The notes: a model not told the origin generated them from the letters alone. 64,000 bases of DNA from Microbacterium invictum (GCF_034421375.1 NZ_CP139779.1:3038001-3102000); one strand, 5' to 3'; shown: positions 40,272 to 49,388, counted from the stretch's first letter. Translations and numbers: made by a program.

Positions 40272-41348
40272 TCAGGCGCCGGCGACGAGCTCGGAGGTGA
40301 GGCGATAGCCCACGCCCCGCACCGTCTCGATGTACCGGGGGTTGGTGGGGTTGTCGCCGAGCTTGCGCCGCAGGTTCGTCATGTGCGCCTCGATCGCGCG
40401 CTTGTCGGCCTCGCCGACGAAGTAGGACGTCACGTAGGACTCGCCCCGCAGGACGAGGGTGAGATCGGCCTTGCTGCGCACGCGCCGCTTGGACTCCATG
40501 AGGGTCGCCAACAGGTCGAACTCGGTACGGGTGAGGTCGAGGGTGTCGCCGGCGACCATCACGATCCGGGTGTCGGGGTCCAGCTGGAGGTCGCGGTGGG
40601 CGAGCACGTTCACGCCGGCGAGCTCGCGCGGCCCCTGGTCGGCGGGGACGAGGTCGGTGCCGGCGTTCGGATCGGCGACGGGGTCGGCCGATGACGCCGA
40701 CTGCGCGGCCATGATGATCGGCTCGAGCGGCGATCCGGGGCCGGTCGGCGGGGCCGTTTGCCCCGGGTGCCCACCCTGCTCGCCGGTGTAACCGGGGAAG
40801 GGCATCGCGGGACCGCTCGGCATCTGCGGCATCCCGGGCATGCCCTCGTACGGATAGGGGTACCCGACCGGCGCCTGCGGGTCGTGCGGACGCTGGGTGA
40901 GGGGCCGCGCTCCGGGGAAGGAGGGCCCGACGCTGTCCTGACGGGGGGTCTGCGAGATCTGCTGGGTCCGCGGGCGGCGCAGCAGCGCGTCGATGCGGGC
41001 GCGCAGCTCGCGGGGACGGAACGGCTTGACGATGTACTCGTCGGCGCCGGCGCCGAGCCCGAGCACCACATCGGCCTCGTCCTCGAGGCCCGTGAGCATG
41101 ATGATGTAAGTGTCGGACTGGGCGCGGATGCGACGGGCCGCCTCGAACCCGTCCATGCCGGGCATGTTGACATCCAGCGTGGTGATGAGCGGCTGGTAGG
41201 ACACCACCGCGCGGACCCCGTCGATCCCGTTGCCGACCGAGACCGTCGAGAATCCCGCCGCCTCGAGCACCTCGACGAGGAGGTGGCGGATGTCGGGATC
41301 GTCTTCGACGATGACGGCCGTCCGCAGGGCCATCGAGGGGTCGCTCAT
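40272..41348 (-). CDS. OmpR-type response regulator with long Pro/Gly-rich linker
   Basis: A 358-residue protein. Residues about 8-120 are a receiver: VIVEDDPDIRHLL, phospho-acceptor Asp in TLDVNMPGMDGF, Thr in MLTGLED and Lys in YIVKPFRPREL. Residues about 255-350 are a winged helix: TRTEFDLLATLMESKRRVRSKADLTLVLRG and ETVRGVGYRL. Between them is an unusual linker of about 110 residues rich in Pro, Gly, Gln and Met (GYPYPYEGMPGMPQMP). Start at 41348 (MSDPSM) is chosen; GGGAG lies 9 bp before it, but a longer form from 41426 is possible. It is convergent to the GH6 gene and follows the GT2 gene on the same strand. Confidence 0.85.
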   Translation of the reverse strand: MSDPSMALRTAVIVEDDPDIRHLLVEVLEAAGFSTVSVGNGIDGVRAVVSYQPLITTLDVNMPGMDGFEAARRIRAQSDTYIIMLTGLEDEADVVLGLGAGADEYIVKPFRPRELRARIDALLRRPRTQQISQTPRQDSVGPSFPGARPLTQRPHDPQAPVGYPYPYEGMPGMPQMPSGPAMPFPGYTGEQGGHPGQTAPPTGPGSPLEPIIMAAQSASSADPVADPNAGTDLVPADQGPRELAGVNVLAHRDLQLDPDTRIVMVAGDTLDLTRTEFDLLATLMESKRRVRSKADLTLVLRGESYVTSYFVGEADKRAIEAHMTNLRRKLGDNPTNPRYIETVRGVGYRLTSELVAGA

Positions 41349-41471
41349 CGGCGGTTGCTCCCAAAAGTCGAAGAAGGGCGAGGGTGCCACGGCGGTCGGC
41401 CGTGCGTAAGCGCTGTCCACGGTCATGCTACACATCTCCCGTCGTGCGAGGCTTCTCCCGGCCGCCCGGGG

Positions 41472-42953
41472 TCAGACCTTGTATCCCTGGTAGCGGCGGA
41501 TGAGCTTGAAGAACATCAGGAGCGTCTGCAGCACCGTGACGACACCGACGATCGGCCACCCGATCCACAGGATGGTGGACTGCACCATGGGCCCGAGCAT
41601 CGTCCAGATGACGGCCATGGCCACGAGCACCGCGACCAGCAGCACCAGCGGCAGCCAGTGGGCGCTGCCGCCGCCCTTCTCGGCCTTGGCCTGCATCGCC
41701 CAGTTGTCGACCTTCTTGCGCGAGAGGAAGCGCGTCCACGACCGCAGGAAGTGACTGAGCCGGATCCACATGAAGATCTCGGCGGGGAAGGCCAGACCCG
41801 CGAACAGCAGATCACGCGAGTTGTGGCTCTTCATGGTGCGGGCGATGCGCAGGTTCAGCAGCGTCGCCACGACCGGCGGGATCAGCCACCACGGCGAGAA
41901 GATGAACGCGCCGATGGACAGCGATCCGGCAAGGAGGATCAGGAACGCCACGCGCACGAACAGGTTCGTCAGCATGCCGAAGTTCTCGAACCAGCGGAGC
42001 CGCAGGTTCGGGTGCAGCGGCTGACCCTTGGTGTCGCCCCGCTGGCCGGGCCACATCAGCTCGATCGCGCCGTAGGTCCACTTCACCTGCTGGGCGTCGT
42101 AGCCCTTCAGGGTGGTCATGCCCCCCACGTCGGCGCGGGCGTACGGGCTGATCTTGGTGAGGTAGCCGGCGCTCTTGATCTGCAGCGACAGCAGCGAGTC
42201 CTCCACCTCGCTGTCGCGCACCCACGGCGTCGACTGGTGGTTCTGGCGCATCACGTCGCGGAGGGCGTTGGTGGAGAAGATCGAGAACTGACCCCCCAGC
42301 ACCGCCATGTTGCGTCCGCGCAGCAGATTCTGCAGGTTGAACGCGGCGAACTGGGTGCGCTGACCGGCGATGAGGAACTTGCCGACGAGGCCCTTGATGG
42401 GTCGATCGTCGATGGAGTAGATCGCCGAGATGCCGCCGATGCGCGAGTCGGAGACCGCCTCGGTCTCGAGGAACTCCACCGCCTTGGGATCGGCCATGGT
42501 GTCGCCGTCGACGCCGAGGAGGTAGTCGTAGCCCTCGACCAGCGAGTAGCCGTAGTTGAGCGCCCCGACCTTCTTGTCGGGGTTCTTGCCGATGTCGTGG
42601 ACGAAGACCTCGGTGAACTGCTCGCCCAGGTCGTTGGTGATCTGGTGCGGGCCGGCGAACTCCGAGGCGACCTTGACGGTGGCGTCGGAGGAGTTGTTCA
42701 CCACGACGTGGATGACGTCGGGCACCCGGGTCTGGCCGAGGAGGGACTCGAGCACCCCGGCGATCGACTCCTCCTCGTTGTAGGCGGGGATGATGCAGCC
42801 GATCGTGGAGCGGTGCCCGGTGAGGTTCTCCAGCACCGAGGAGAAGTCGTCGGCGAACCCGGGCTGGTCCAGCGGAACGTCCGCCGGCGGGCGGGGCACG
42901 GCCGACATGGGCGCGGTGCGGGGAAGGGCGACGGGGGTGTTCTGCTCGGTCAT
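41472..42953 (-). CDS. Processive-type family 2 glycosyltransferase (cellulose/hyaluronan synthase-like)
   Basis: A 493-residue protein. The GT2 domain shows IPAYNEEESIAGVLESLLGQ, LGVDGDTMADPKAVEF (the DxD acidic pair) and WVRDSEVEDSLLSLQIKSAGY (the catalytic base region E-D). QVKWTYGAIELMW takes the place of the Q-x-x-R-W motif. Four or five membrane segments follow from about 330. This is the layout of processive beta-glycan synthases. It lacks a PilZ domain. The nearby GH6 gene and two lipoproteins suggest a cellulose-like or other beta-glycan exopolymer. The product is not predictable from this alone. Confidence 0.85.
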   Translation of the reverse strand: MTEQNTPVALPRTAPMSAVPRPPADVPLDQPGFADDFSSVLENLTGHRSTIGCIIPAYNEEESIAGVLESLLGQTRVPDVIHVVVNNSSDATVKVASEFAGPHQITNDLGEQFTEVFVHDIGKNPDKKVGALNYGYSLVEGYDYLLGVDGDTMADPKAVEFLETEAVSDSRIGGISAIYSIDDRPIKGLVGKFLIAGQRTQFAAFNLQNLLRGRNMAVLGGQFSIFSTNALRDVMRQNHQSTPWVRDSEVEDSLLSLQIKSAGYLTKISPYARADVGGMTTLKGYDAQQVKWTYGAIELMWPGQRGDTKGQPLHPNLRLRWFENFGMLTNLFVRVAFLILLAGSLSIGAFIFSPWWLIPPVVATLLNLRIARTMKSHNSRDLLFAGLAFPAEIFMWIRLSHFLRSWTRFLSRKKVDNWAMQAKAEKGGGSAHWLPLVLLVAVLVAMAVIWTMLGPMVQSTILWIGWPIVGVVTVLQTLLMFFKLIRRYQGYKV

Positions 42954-43077
42954 CGTGACATCCTGTGTCGATCAGAGCGGCCTGCTCACGCCGGGTGGCG
43001 TCCTGCCGCTTCCCCCACACTGGCGCTCCGACCGCGACATCCGCCCGACTTCTCGCCAAGCGCTCCGCAAGGTTGCC

Positions 43078-43824
43078 TCAAGGCTGGGTCGATGAACCCG
43101 CCACCGCCGCGGTGCCGTCGGGGTAGATGGCCACCGGCAGGTACTGATAGACGGTCTGCTGCTGGAAGGAGTTCTCGTCGTTGGCGTTGCCCTCGACCCA
43201 CACGGTGAGGGCGAACTCCAGCGTGATGCCGTAGGTGTCCTCGGGCAGCTGGCTGATCGTGGTCTCGGGCACCAGGAGGCCGCCCTGGAAGCTGTTGAGC
43301 AGCAGACCGCGGTCCGAACGCAGGGTGTCGGTGGGCACGAGGGTGCGGGGATCGGCGCTGAACTGGAAGGGGCTCTGCACCTGACCGCTGGTCTGCGCGG
43401 TCTGCGAGGTCACCGACACCGACGAGAGGTAGACGCGTCGCTTGTCGGTGAGGACGGCCTTCTCGTCGACCCGGTGATCGTGGACGTTCACGGCGAACCC
43501 GAGGGTCTTCATGCGGGTGGGCGTCCACTCCTGCGTGCGCTTCGGGTCGGACGCCCAGACGTCCAGGCGCACTTCGAGCTGATCGGCGACCTCGGTGGAC
43601 AGCGCCACCGACCCGTCGTAGGTGAACTGCGAGTCGAAGTCCATCGACGGTGAGGCCAGGGGCGTCGGAGTCGCCGCCGCCGCCGGTGCGCCCGCGGATT
43701 GCTGGAACTGGTTGAACGCATCGGCGACCTGCGCGCACCCCGACAGCGCCACGGTGAGGGCACCGGCGACGGCGACGACGAGAAGTCGCCGGGGGTGGCG
43801 GGCGAAGGGGGCTGAAGTGCTCAC
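43078..43824 (-). CDS. Secreted lipoprotein of the polysaccharide locus
   Basis: A 248-residue lipoprotein, with lipobox LSGC (Cys30) after a hydrophobic signal. The mature region contains RVYLSSVSVTSQTAQTSG, SQLPEDTYGITLEFALTVWVEG and YQYLPVAIYPD, a beta-rich domain. A divergent lipoprotein at 44086-44742 has the same motifs in the same order (KVYLQRAVMV, LPADATHVQLQFSYDFLVQ, TVTVAIAA), so the two are paralogues. GTG start at 43824 with CAGGAG upstream. It precedes the GT2 gene on the same strand (124-bp gap) and may aid export or bind the polymer. Family not recognised. Confidence 0.7.
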   Translation of the reverse strand: MSTSAPFARHPRRLLVVAVAGALTVALSGCAQVADAFNQFQQSAGAPAAAATPTPLASPSMDFDSQFTYDGSVALSTEVADQLEVRLDVWASDPKRTQEWTPTRMKTLGFAVNVHDHRVDEKAVLTDKRRVYLSSVSVTSQTAQTSGQVQSPFQFSADPRTLVPTDTLRSDRGLLLNSFQGGLLVPETTISQLPEDTYGITLEFALTVWVEGNANDENSFQQQTVYQYLPVAIYPDGTAAVAGSSTQP

Positions 43825-44085
43825 GGCGGGACTCCTGACGTGCCGGACATGCGAGGGGGGGCCGGTCTCCTCCGCGAACTGTGTGGGCACACCGCCCGGT
43901 TCGGGTTCGAGCGGTCTGCGGAAGCGACCGGTCCCGCCCCTCGCCGGTTACACAATCACGCCGTTCGGCCATCTTGAGGATCTTGAGCCTTTCTTGCGTG
44001 AGCCTTGCGCTTTCGGGTCCGTAGACTGACGCCACTGTCGTCACCGCGGGAATGCTTCCGCACTCATCCGCCTCCGGGAGGTTCC

Positions 44086-44742
44086 ATGGGCACCCATCGC
44101 CGTGCCGCCGCGGGCGCTGCGGGCATCGCGCTCGCCCTGGCGCTCAGCCTCGTCCTCTCCGGCTGCGGGCCCGCACCCTGGGACTTCGGCGCCGAGCCGA
44201 CGTCTTCCGCGTCCCCCAGCACCACCCCGTCCGAGGCCCCGACGCCGGTGCCCAACGACCTCTCCAGCGGGTCGACCGCCCGCGAGCTCGTCGCGGGTGC
44301 GGTCGCGGCGTCGGTGGACTACTGGTCCACGCTGTCGATGGATCGGTGGACGGCCGAGGCGCTGAAGCCCGTCAACCTGTCGATGACGACGACGGTCACC
44401 CCCGACGACGGTCAGAAGGTGTACCTCCAACGCGCGGTCATGGTGGCGGTGCCGCAGGGACCGGATGGCGCGATGGCGCCGTTGGAGGCGCAGATCGACC
44501 AGTCCTCTGTCGCGCCGGGCTACCTCGTGCTGTCGCCCTACAGCTACTCGCAGACCTTCAACGTCGGTTCGCTCCCCGCCGACGCCACTCACGTGCAGCT
44601 GCAGTTCAGCTACGACTTCCTCGTGCAGACCACCCCGACCTCGAGCGAGTTCGCCAAGCAGACCGCCAGCGACACCGTCACCGTTGCGATCGCCGCGTCG
44701 CCGGACTCGGGGGACGACGCGGAGTCCGACGCGGACGGCTGA
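44086..44742 (+). CDS. Secreted lipoprotein, paralogue of the 43.1-43.8 kb protein
   Basis: A 218-residue lipoprotein with lipobox LSGC (Cys27), then a Ser/Thr/Pro-rich linker (TSSASPSTTPSEAPTPVP). The domain after it has KVYLQRAVMVAVPQG and LPADATHVQLQFSYDFLVQ, like the divergent lipoprotein. GGGAGG precedes the ATG. Divergent arrangement over a 261-bp region in which no clear operator was recognised. Converges with the degenerate GGDEF gene, 15 bp beyond its stop. Function unknown, probably on the cell surface. Confidence 0.7.
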   Translation: MGTHRRAAAGAAGIALALALSLVLSGCGPAPWDFGAEPTSSASPSTTPSEAPTPVPNDLSSGSTARELVAGAVAASVDYWSTLSMDRWTAEALKPVNLSMTTTVTPDDGQKVYLQRAVMVAVPQGPDGAMAPLEAQIDQSSVAPGYLVLSPYSYSQTFNVGSLPADATHVQLQFSYDFLVQTTPTSSEFAKQTASDTVTVAIAASPDSGDDAESDADG

Positions 44743-44757
44743 GGCGTCCGGCCCCTC

Positions 44758-45909
44758 CTAGACGCCGACCCGCTCCCACCGGTCGCCGCCGGCGGCCCGA
44801 GCACTGTCGGCAGCCGCCTCGGCACGCTCGAGGAGCGCCTCGAGGTCGTCCTCGCCGCCGACCACGTCGCCGGGATCCACCGCGATCCATCCGACGCTCG
44901 CCGACACCTGGATCTCCATGCCGCCGGCGTTCTCCATCCGCCCCACCCGCGCGAGAGCGCCGCGAAGCGCTGCCCGCAGCACCGGCTCGGGCCGCGAGAC
45001 GAGCACCACCACCGTGCCCGGACGCCGTTCGGCGATGTCGGCGTCGGCGGGGAGAGCCTCGCGGATCGCCTGGGCGAATCCTTCGCAGACGGCTGCGAAC
45101 CCGGCCACACCGACCGCGTCGCGCACATCGGCCTCGTCGTCGAGCCGGAACACCAGCAGCGCCCAGGAGTGCTCCCCGCGCCGCGCCGCGCGTACCAGCC
45201 GATCGCGGCACCCCGTGAGGAAGTCCTCCCAGGGCGTGCGGGCATCCCTGCTGATCAGCCGTTCGCGCCGAGTGGCGAAGCCGACCAGCGACACCAGCGC
45301 GCAGACCATGTAGATGACGAAGCCCAGCTGGTTCACCGACCGGACGAACTGCAGATCGTCGCCGCTCGAGGCGGGGAAGATGAGCCCCGCCACGGCGACG
45401 AAGGCGGCGAGCGCCGCGTTCAGCACCGAGATCACGACGAGCGGATACAGCACGGTGTCTCCCCGGTCGGGCAGGCGCAGCCATTCCACGAGGAGCAGGA
45501 AGGCGAACACGGCCGAGAGGAAGAAGACGATGCGGAACACCACGCTGTACGCCTCGGTGGCGCCTGCAGCGACGAGGAGCACCGGGCTGATCGCCGACAG
45601 CAGCGCCGCCAGCCACCACCGCGACCCGGCACCCCGGAGCGTGCGGAATCCGGCCCAGATGAACCCGGGCGCCCCCATGAGAACGCCGATCGACACCCGG
45701 CGCATCGCCTCGGAGTCGACGGTCTCGGCCAGCACGATACCCCACGACGAGATCATCGCGATCAGGAACGCGATCGACCACAGCAGCGTCGAACGGTGGG
45801 GGCGGTCCAGGAACGCCACGCCGATCATGACGACCACGCCGAGGGTGGCCACCGTCGCCTGCGCGAGGGCGAGATTGGGCCCACTGAAGGAGGGGATCGC
45901 GTCGATCAT
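44758..45909 (-). CDS. Membrane protein with degenerate GGDEF domain
   Basis: A 383-residue protein. The N-terminal 215 residues hold about seven hydrophobic segments. The C-terminal domain has the diguanylate-cyclase secondary structure (WEDFLTGCRDRLVRAARRGEHSWALLVFRLDDEADVRDAVGVAGF), but the signature GGDEF is replaced by ERRPGTVVVLVS, and no metal Asp pair is intact. It could be a non-catalytic binder or a fold relative. The ATG at 45909 overlaps the stop of the histidine-kinase gene (ATGA), so both are made together. Signalling for the polysaccharide locus is a possible role. Confidence 0.75.
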   Translation of the reverse strand: MIDAIPSFSGPNLALAQATVATLGVVVMIGVAFLDRPHRSTLLWSIAFLIAMISSWGIVLAETVDSEAMRRVSIGVLMGAPGFIWAGFRTLRGAGSRWWLAALLSAISPVLLVAAGATEAYSVVFRIVFFLSAVFAFLLLVEWLRLPDRGDTVLYPLVVISVLNAALAAFVAVAGLIFPASSGDDLQFVRSVNQLGFVIYMVCALVSLVGFATRRERLISRDARTPWEDFLTGCRDRLVRAARRGEHSWALLVFRLDDEADVRDAVGVAGFAAVCEGFAQAIREALPADADIAERRPGTVVVLVSRPEPVLRAALRGALARVGRMENAGGMEIQVSASVGWIAVDPGDVVGGEDDLEALLERAEAAADSARAAGGDRWERVGV

Positions 45910-47588
45910 GCGACGCGCGCCCGCGGGACCGTCACGCGAGCGGTCGTCCCCGCCCCGAGCTCGGATGTCAGCGTCAGTCCTCCGCCGTGCGCCTCGACGA
46001 TGTCGCGGGCGATCCCGAGACCGAGCCCCGTCCCCGGAGCGGTGCGCCCGGCGGCCGAAGAGCGGAAATAGGGTTCGAACACCCGGTCGATCTCGTCGTC
46101 CGGGATCCCGATGCCCGAGTCGGCGACATCGACCCGGACGCGGTCGCCGTCGGCCGCCGCCCGCACCGACACCGTTCCCTGGCGGGGCGTGTACTTCACC
46201 GCGTTGGTGAGGAGATTGTCGAACACCTGGCGAAGGCGGAAGGCGTCGCCGCGCACGGGCAGCGACGCGGGCAGCTCGGTGAGCAGTGTGATGTTGCGCG
46301 ACCGCGCGTTGGCCTGCACCCCCGCGAGCGAGGCCTCCAGGACCGTGCGCAGATCGATCTCGTCGGTCCCCCGCGGTGCGGTGAACGAGGAGCGGGAGTC
46401 GCGGAGCGTCTGCTCGAGCATCGTGAGCATCCGTTCGGCCGACGCCTCGATGACGGCGAAGTCGTCGCGACTGCCGGCATCGAGGTCGCGCTCCAGCGCG
46501 AGCTCGGCGCGTCCCAGGATGACGGTGAGCGGATTGCGGATCTCGTGGGAGGCCATCGCGACGACCTGGTCGCGGGCCCGCTCGGCGTGGAGGAGTGCGG
46601 TGACGTCACGGACGACCAGCAGCATGCTCGCCTCGCCCTCGGTCCGCGACGCCAGCGGGCTCGCCGACGCCGTCACCGCACGCCAGGTCCCCTCGGCATC
46701 CAGGAGCCAGAAGGTCTCGGGATCGAACGCCTCGCCGCGGGCGGCGCGCGCGAACGGGCGCTCGTGGGCCGGGACCTCGGGACCGTCCACCACGACGTGC
46801 TCGATCACCGTCGCCGCCGCAGGGCTCTCCTGCTCGCCGAGGCCGTAGAGGCGCCGATAGGCGGCATTCAGGGCGAGGAGTTCTCCGTCCGGCGCCAGCC
46901 GCACGATGCCCAGGTCGATGCCGTCGATCATCTCGGCGATACGACGCTCCTGCGCGGTCGACCGATCGAGCGTCGACCGCAGGCGCCTGGCCTGCTGACG
47001 CAGCAGCCGTTTGAAGGCGCGGGTGCGCCGGGACCCGACGTGCAGGGTGATGCCGATGAAGCTCAGGACGATGATGACCAGCACGACGCGGATCGTGGAG
47101 TCCGGGCCGGGGGTGACACTCGCCACGACGAGAAGGAACAGGCCGACCGCGCCGAGGGCCACGGCGAGGGTGCGGGCCCCGTAGTACAGGGCGATCCAGA
47201 CGATCGGGAAGGTCCAGAGGAACGCGAAGCGCAGATCGCCGTCGAGATTCAGCAGACCCACGGCGAAGAGGTCGGCGAACGGCACGATGAGCACCGCCGC
47301 GGAGGACAACCTCGCCCACGGTGCGATCATCGTCGCCGCGGTGATCGCCACGAGCAGCAGGATGCCGCTGGTGAAGGCCCAGCCGGCCAGCCGCATCGGC
47401 TGGATGAACATCAGCAGGATGACCACGGCGAGGACGGTCGCCCCCAGCACAAGCTGGCTCAGCCAGATCGATCGGGTGCGGCTCGAGATCGGTGCCGGAG
47501 CCAGGACGCCGGTGTCGGGCGAGGTCGACCACGTCGCAGTCGCCGCCGGGGCAGCGTCTGCCGTTCGCGATCTGCCCCCCGACGACAT
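45906..47588 (-). CDS. Membrane histidine kinase with PAS domain
   Basis: A 560-residue sensor kinase. About six membrane segments lie between residues 45 and 183. A PAS domain follows (IDGIDLGIVRLAPDGELLALNAAYRRLYG and a C-terminal WRAVTASASPLASR). The H-box MASHEIRNPLTVILGRAE carries phospho-acceptor His348; the N-box is FDNLLTNAVKYT, G1 DSGIGIPDDE and G2 GTGLGLGI. No extracellular domain is seen, so it senses within the membrane or cytoplasm. It has no adjacent response-regulator gene; the one at 40272-41348 is the nearest candidate partner. It is coupled to the degenerate GGDEF gene. Confidence 0.9.
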   Translation of the reverse strand: MSSGGRSRTADAAPAATATWSTSPDTGVLAPAPISSRTRSIWLSQLVLGATVLAVVILLMFIQPMRLAGWAFTSGILLLVAITAATMIAPWARLSSAAVLIVPFADLFAVGLLNLDGDLRFAFLWTFPIVWIALYYGARTLAVALGAVGLFLLVVASVTPGPDSTIRVVLVIIVLSFIGITLHVGSRRTRAFKRLLRQQARRLRSTLDRSTAQERRIAEMIDGIDLGIVRLAPDGELLALNAAYRRLYGLGEQESPAAATVIEHVVVDGPEVPAHERPFARAARGEAFDPETFWLLDAEGTWRAVTASASPLASRTEGEASMLLVVRDVTALLHAERARDQVVAMASHEIRNPLTVILGRAELALERDLDAGSRDDFAVIEASAERMLTMLEQTLRDSRSSFTAPRGTDEIDLRTVLEASLAGVQANARSRNITLLTELPASLPVRGDAFRLRQVFDNLLTNAVKYTPRQGTVSVRAAADGDRVRVDVADSGIGIPDDEIDRVFEPYFRSSAAGRTAPGTGLGLGIARDIVEAHGGGLTLTSELGAGTTARVTVPRARVA

Positions 47589-47642
47589 ACGCAGAGTTTA
47601 GCCACGTGGGCCCACCCGATTCAGCCAGGTGAATGCACCCGC

Positions 47643-48344
47643 TCAGCCCGCCGTGGGCACCTCCACCGGCTGGGCGGAGGTGACGCTGGCCGTCACCAGG
47701 ATGGGGAGGTGGTCCGAGAGTCCCTGCGGCAGGGTGCGGACCCGATCGATGGTGAACCCGGATGAGGTCACGAAGTCGTAGTGGCCGCGGAAGAAGCGGT
47801 AGCGCGTGTAGGTCCGCGCGTCGCTGAGGCTCAGTTCGTACCCCTGCTCGCGGACCTTCTGCCCGAGGTTCTCCTTGAACACCGGATAGTTGTAGTCGCC
47901 GACCATCAGCGCGGGAAGCCCCTCGCCGAGCTGCTCCAGCTCGGCGAGGGCGGTGCGGATCTGGTGACGGCGCAGCGAGTTGAGGGCGGTGAGCGGCGCC
48001 GCATGGAACGATGCGACGATGACGTCGGTGCCGTGATCGATGTCGTGCAGCCGCACCCCCAGCATCCGCTCTTCGGCGGGCTTGAGCAGGTGGTCGTGCA
48101 GCGACTTCTTCAGCGCGAGCGCCCGGACCTCCACGGCGCGGAAGGTGTTGGCGCGGTAGTAGACCGCCAGTCCCAGCCGGTTGCGCGAGGTGGCGTCGGC
48201 GAGGCGGAGCCCGGCGATCTCGTCGGGGATGTCGGAGGTGTCGTACTCCTGCAGACACAGGACGTCCGCACCGTGGCGTTCGACGAGCTCAGCCAGCTCG
48301 CCCGCGGCGCGGTGCTTGCGCAGGTTGTACGAGATCACTCTCAT
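47643..48344 (-). CDS. Endonuclease/exonuclease/phosphatase (EEP) family protein
   Basis: A 233-residue protein of DNase I-like fold. VISYNLRKHRAAGE, the metal Glu in VLCLQEYDTSD, ASFHAAPLTALN, VGDYNYPVF (with Asp and Asn) and the C-terminal SDHLPILV are the family's conserved spots. No signal peptide is visible; it is short, like Mg-dependent phosphodiesterases of bacteria. The substrate (nucleic acid, lipid or phosphate ester) cannot be told. It stands alone between the kinase and truA. Confidence 0.82.
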   Translation of the reverse strand: MRVISYNLRKHRAAGELAELVERHGADVLCLQEYDTSDIPDEIAGLRLADATSRNRLGLAVYYRANTFRAVEVRALALKKSLHDHLLKPAEERMLGVRLHDIDHGTDVIVASFHAAPLTALNSLRRHQIRTALAELEQLGEGLPALMVGDYNYPVFKENLGQKVREQGYELSLSDARTYTRYRFFRGHYDFVTSSGFTIDRVRTLPQGLSDHLPILVTASVTSAQPVEVPTAG

Positions 48345-48419
48345 CGTCGCCCAGCATAGGACCGCGGCAGGGGCCGGAGGCTGACGGGGAGGTGACCCAT
48401 AAGGGATGATCAGGTTTCG

Positions 48420-49271
48420 TCAGTCCGTCGCCCGGCGCGCCCGGGTCTGTTCCGCCCGCGCGGCGAGCAGGTCGTCGGCGGGGTAGCCCACCTCGGCCAG
48501 GGTCAGCCCGCGTGCGGCGAGGACATGGATCTCGGGCACCTTGCCGCCGCGGTCACGGATGACGGCGAGGTCGCCCGGGTCCAGGCGCCCCTCTCCCACC
48601 GCGACGCAGCCGCCCACGAGCGCTCGCACCATGCTGTGGCAGAACGCATCGGCCTTCACGTCGGCGACGAGCACGCCGTCGGCACCGCGACGCCAGCCGA
48701 AGGCGAGCAGGGTGCGGATCGTGGTCGCCTCGTCGCGGGGCTTGCAGTACGCCGCGAAGTCGTGGAGTCCGATGAGGGAGCGCGCCGCGGCATCCATCCG
48801 CTCCTCATCGAGGTGCGACCGCACGCTCGTGGTGCGGTGCCGCTCGAGAGGGTCGTACCCGGTCGCGCGGTCGGCGATGCGGTAGACGTAGCGCCGCCAG
48901 ACCGCCGAGAAGCGGGCGTCGAAGCCCGCGGGCGCGATCGTCGTCGACCGCACGGTGAGGTCGGCGTACGCGCCCAGCACCCCGTTGACACGTCGGGCGA
49001 GCTGGGCGACGGGGTCGGGATCCGCCTGGCCGCGGGGCGCACGCGCGGCGGCCAGGCGGCCCTGCTGGGTCGGATCGAGATCGAGATGGGCGACCTGACC
49101 GGTGGCATGGACCCCGGCATCGGTGCGCCCGGCCACCACGACGCGCGGATCGCCACTCAGCACGCGACCGAGGGCGGATTCCAGCGTCTCCTGCACGGTG
49201 CGGAGGCCCGGCTGCCGAGCCCATCCGCGGAAGTGCGTGCCGTCGTAGGAGAGGTCGAGACGGATGCGCAC
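48420..49271 (-). CDS. truA: tRNA pseudouridine synthase A
   Basis: A 283-residue TruA: LSYDGTHFRGWARQPGLRTVQETLESAL at the start, catalytic Asp in VVAGRTDAGVHATGQVAH, and FCHSMVRALVGGCVAVGEG later. It makes pseudouridine at tRNA positions 38-40. A loop insertion (ARAPRGQADPDP) is seen near residue 75. The start is a GTG at 49271; there is no strong ribosome site. truA often follows rplQ; here a gene on the other strand separates them by 2.4 kb. Confidence 0.92.
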   Translation of the reverse strand: MRIRLDLSYDGTHFRGWARQPGLRTVQETLESALGRVLSGDPRVVVAGRTDAGVHATGQVAHLDLDPTQQGRLAAARAPRGQADPDPVAQLARRVNGVLGAYADLTVRSTTIAPAGFDARFSAVWRRYVYRIADRATGYDPLERHRTTSVRSHLDEERMDAAARSLIGLHDFAAYCKPRDEATTIRTLLAFGWRRGADGVLVADVKADAFCHSMVRALVGGCVAVGEGRLDPGDLAVIRDRGGKVPEIHVLAARGLTLAEVGYPADDLLAARAEQTRARRATD

Positions 49272-49388
49272 CGCACCAGCGTAGTTCGCCGTCCGACCTC
49301 TCTCGGGGATTCCCCCGTGGCCCGGGCGTGAGGCGACGTACACTGTGGTGTTCCCCTCCGCAGGATCGTCGACCCGACCCGGTTTCCC

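Noticed and set aside
40758..43208. 816-codon plus-strand open frame over the response regulator and GT2 genes
   Set aside because: It lies antisense to two genes with clear family motifs; its sequence is His/Gly/Arg/Asp-rich with no domain.
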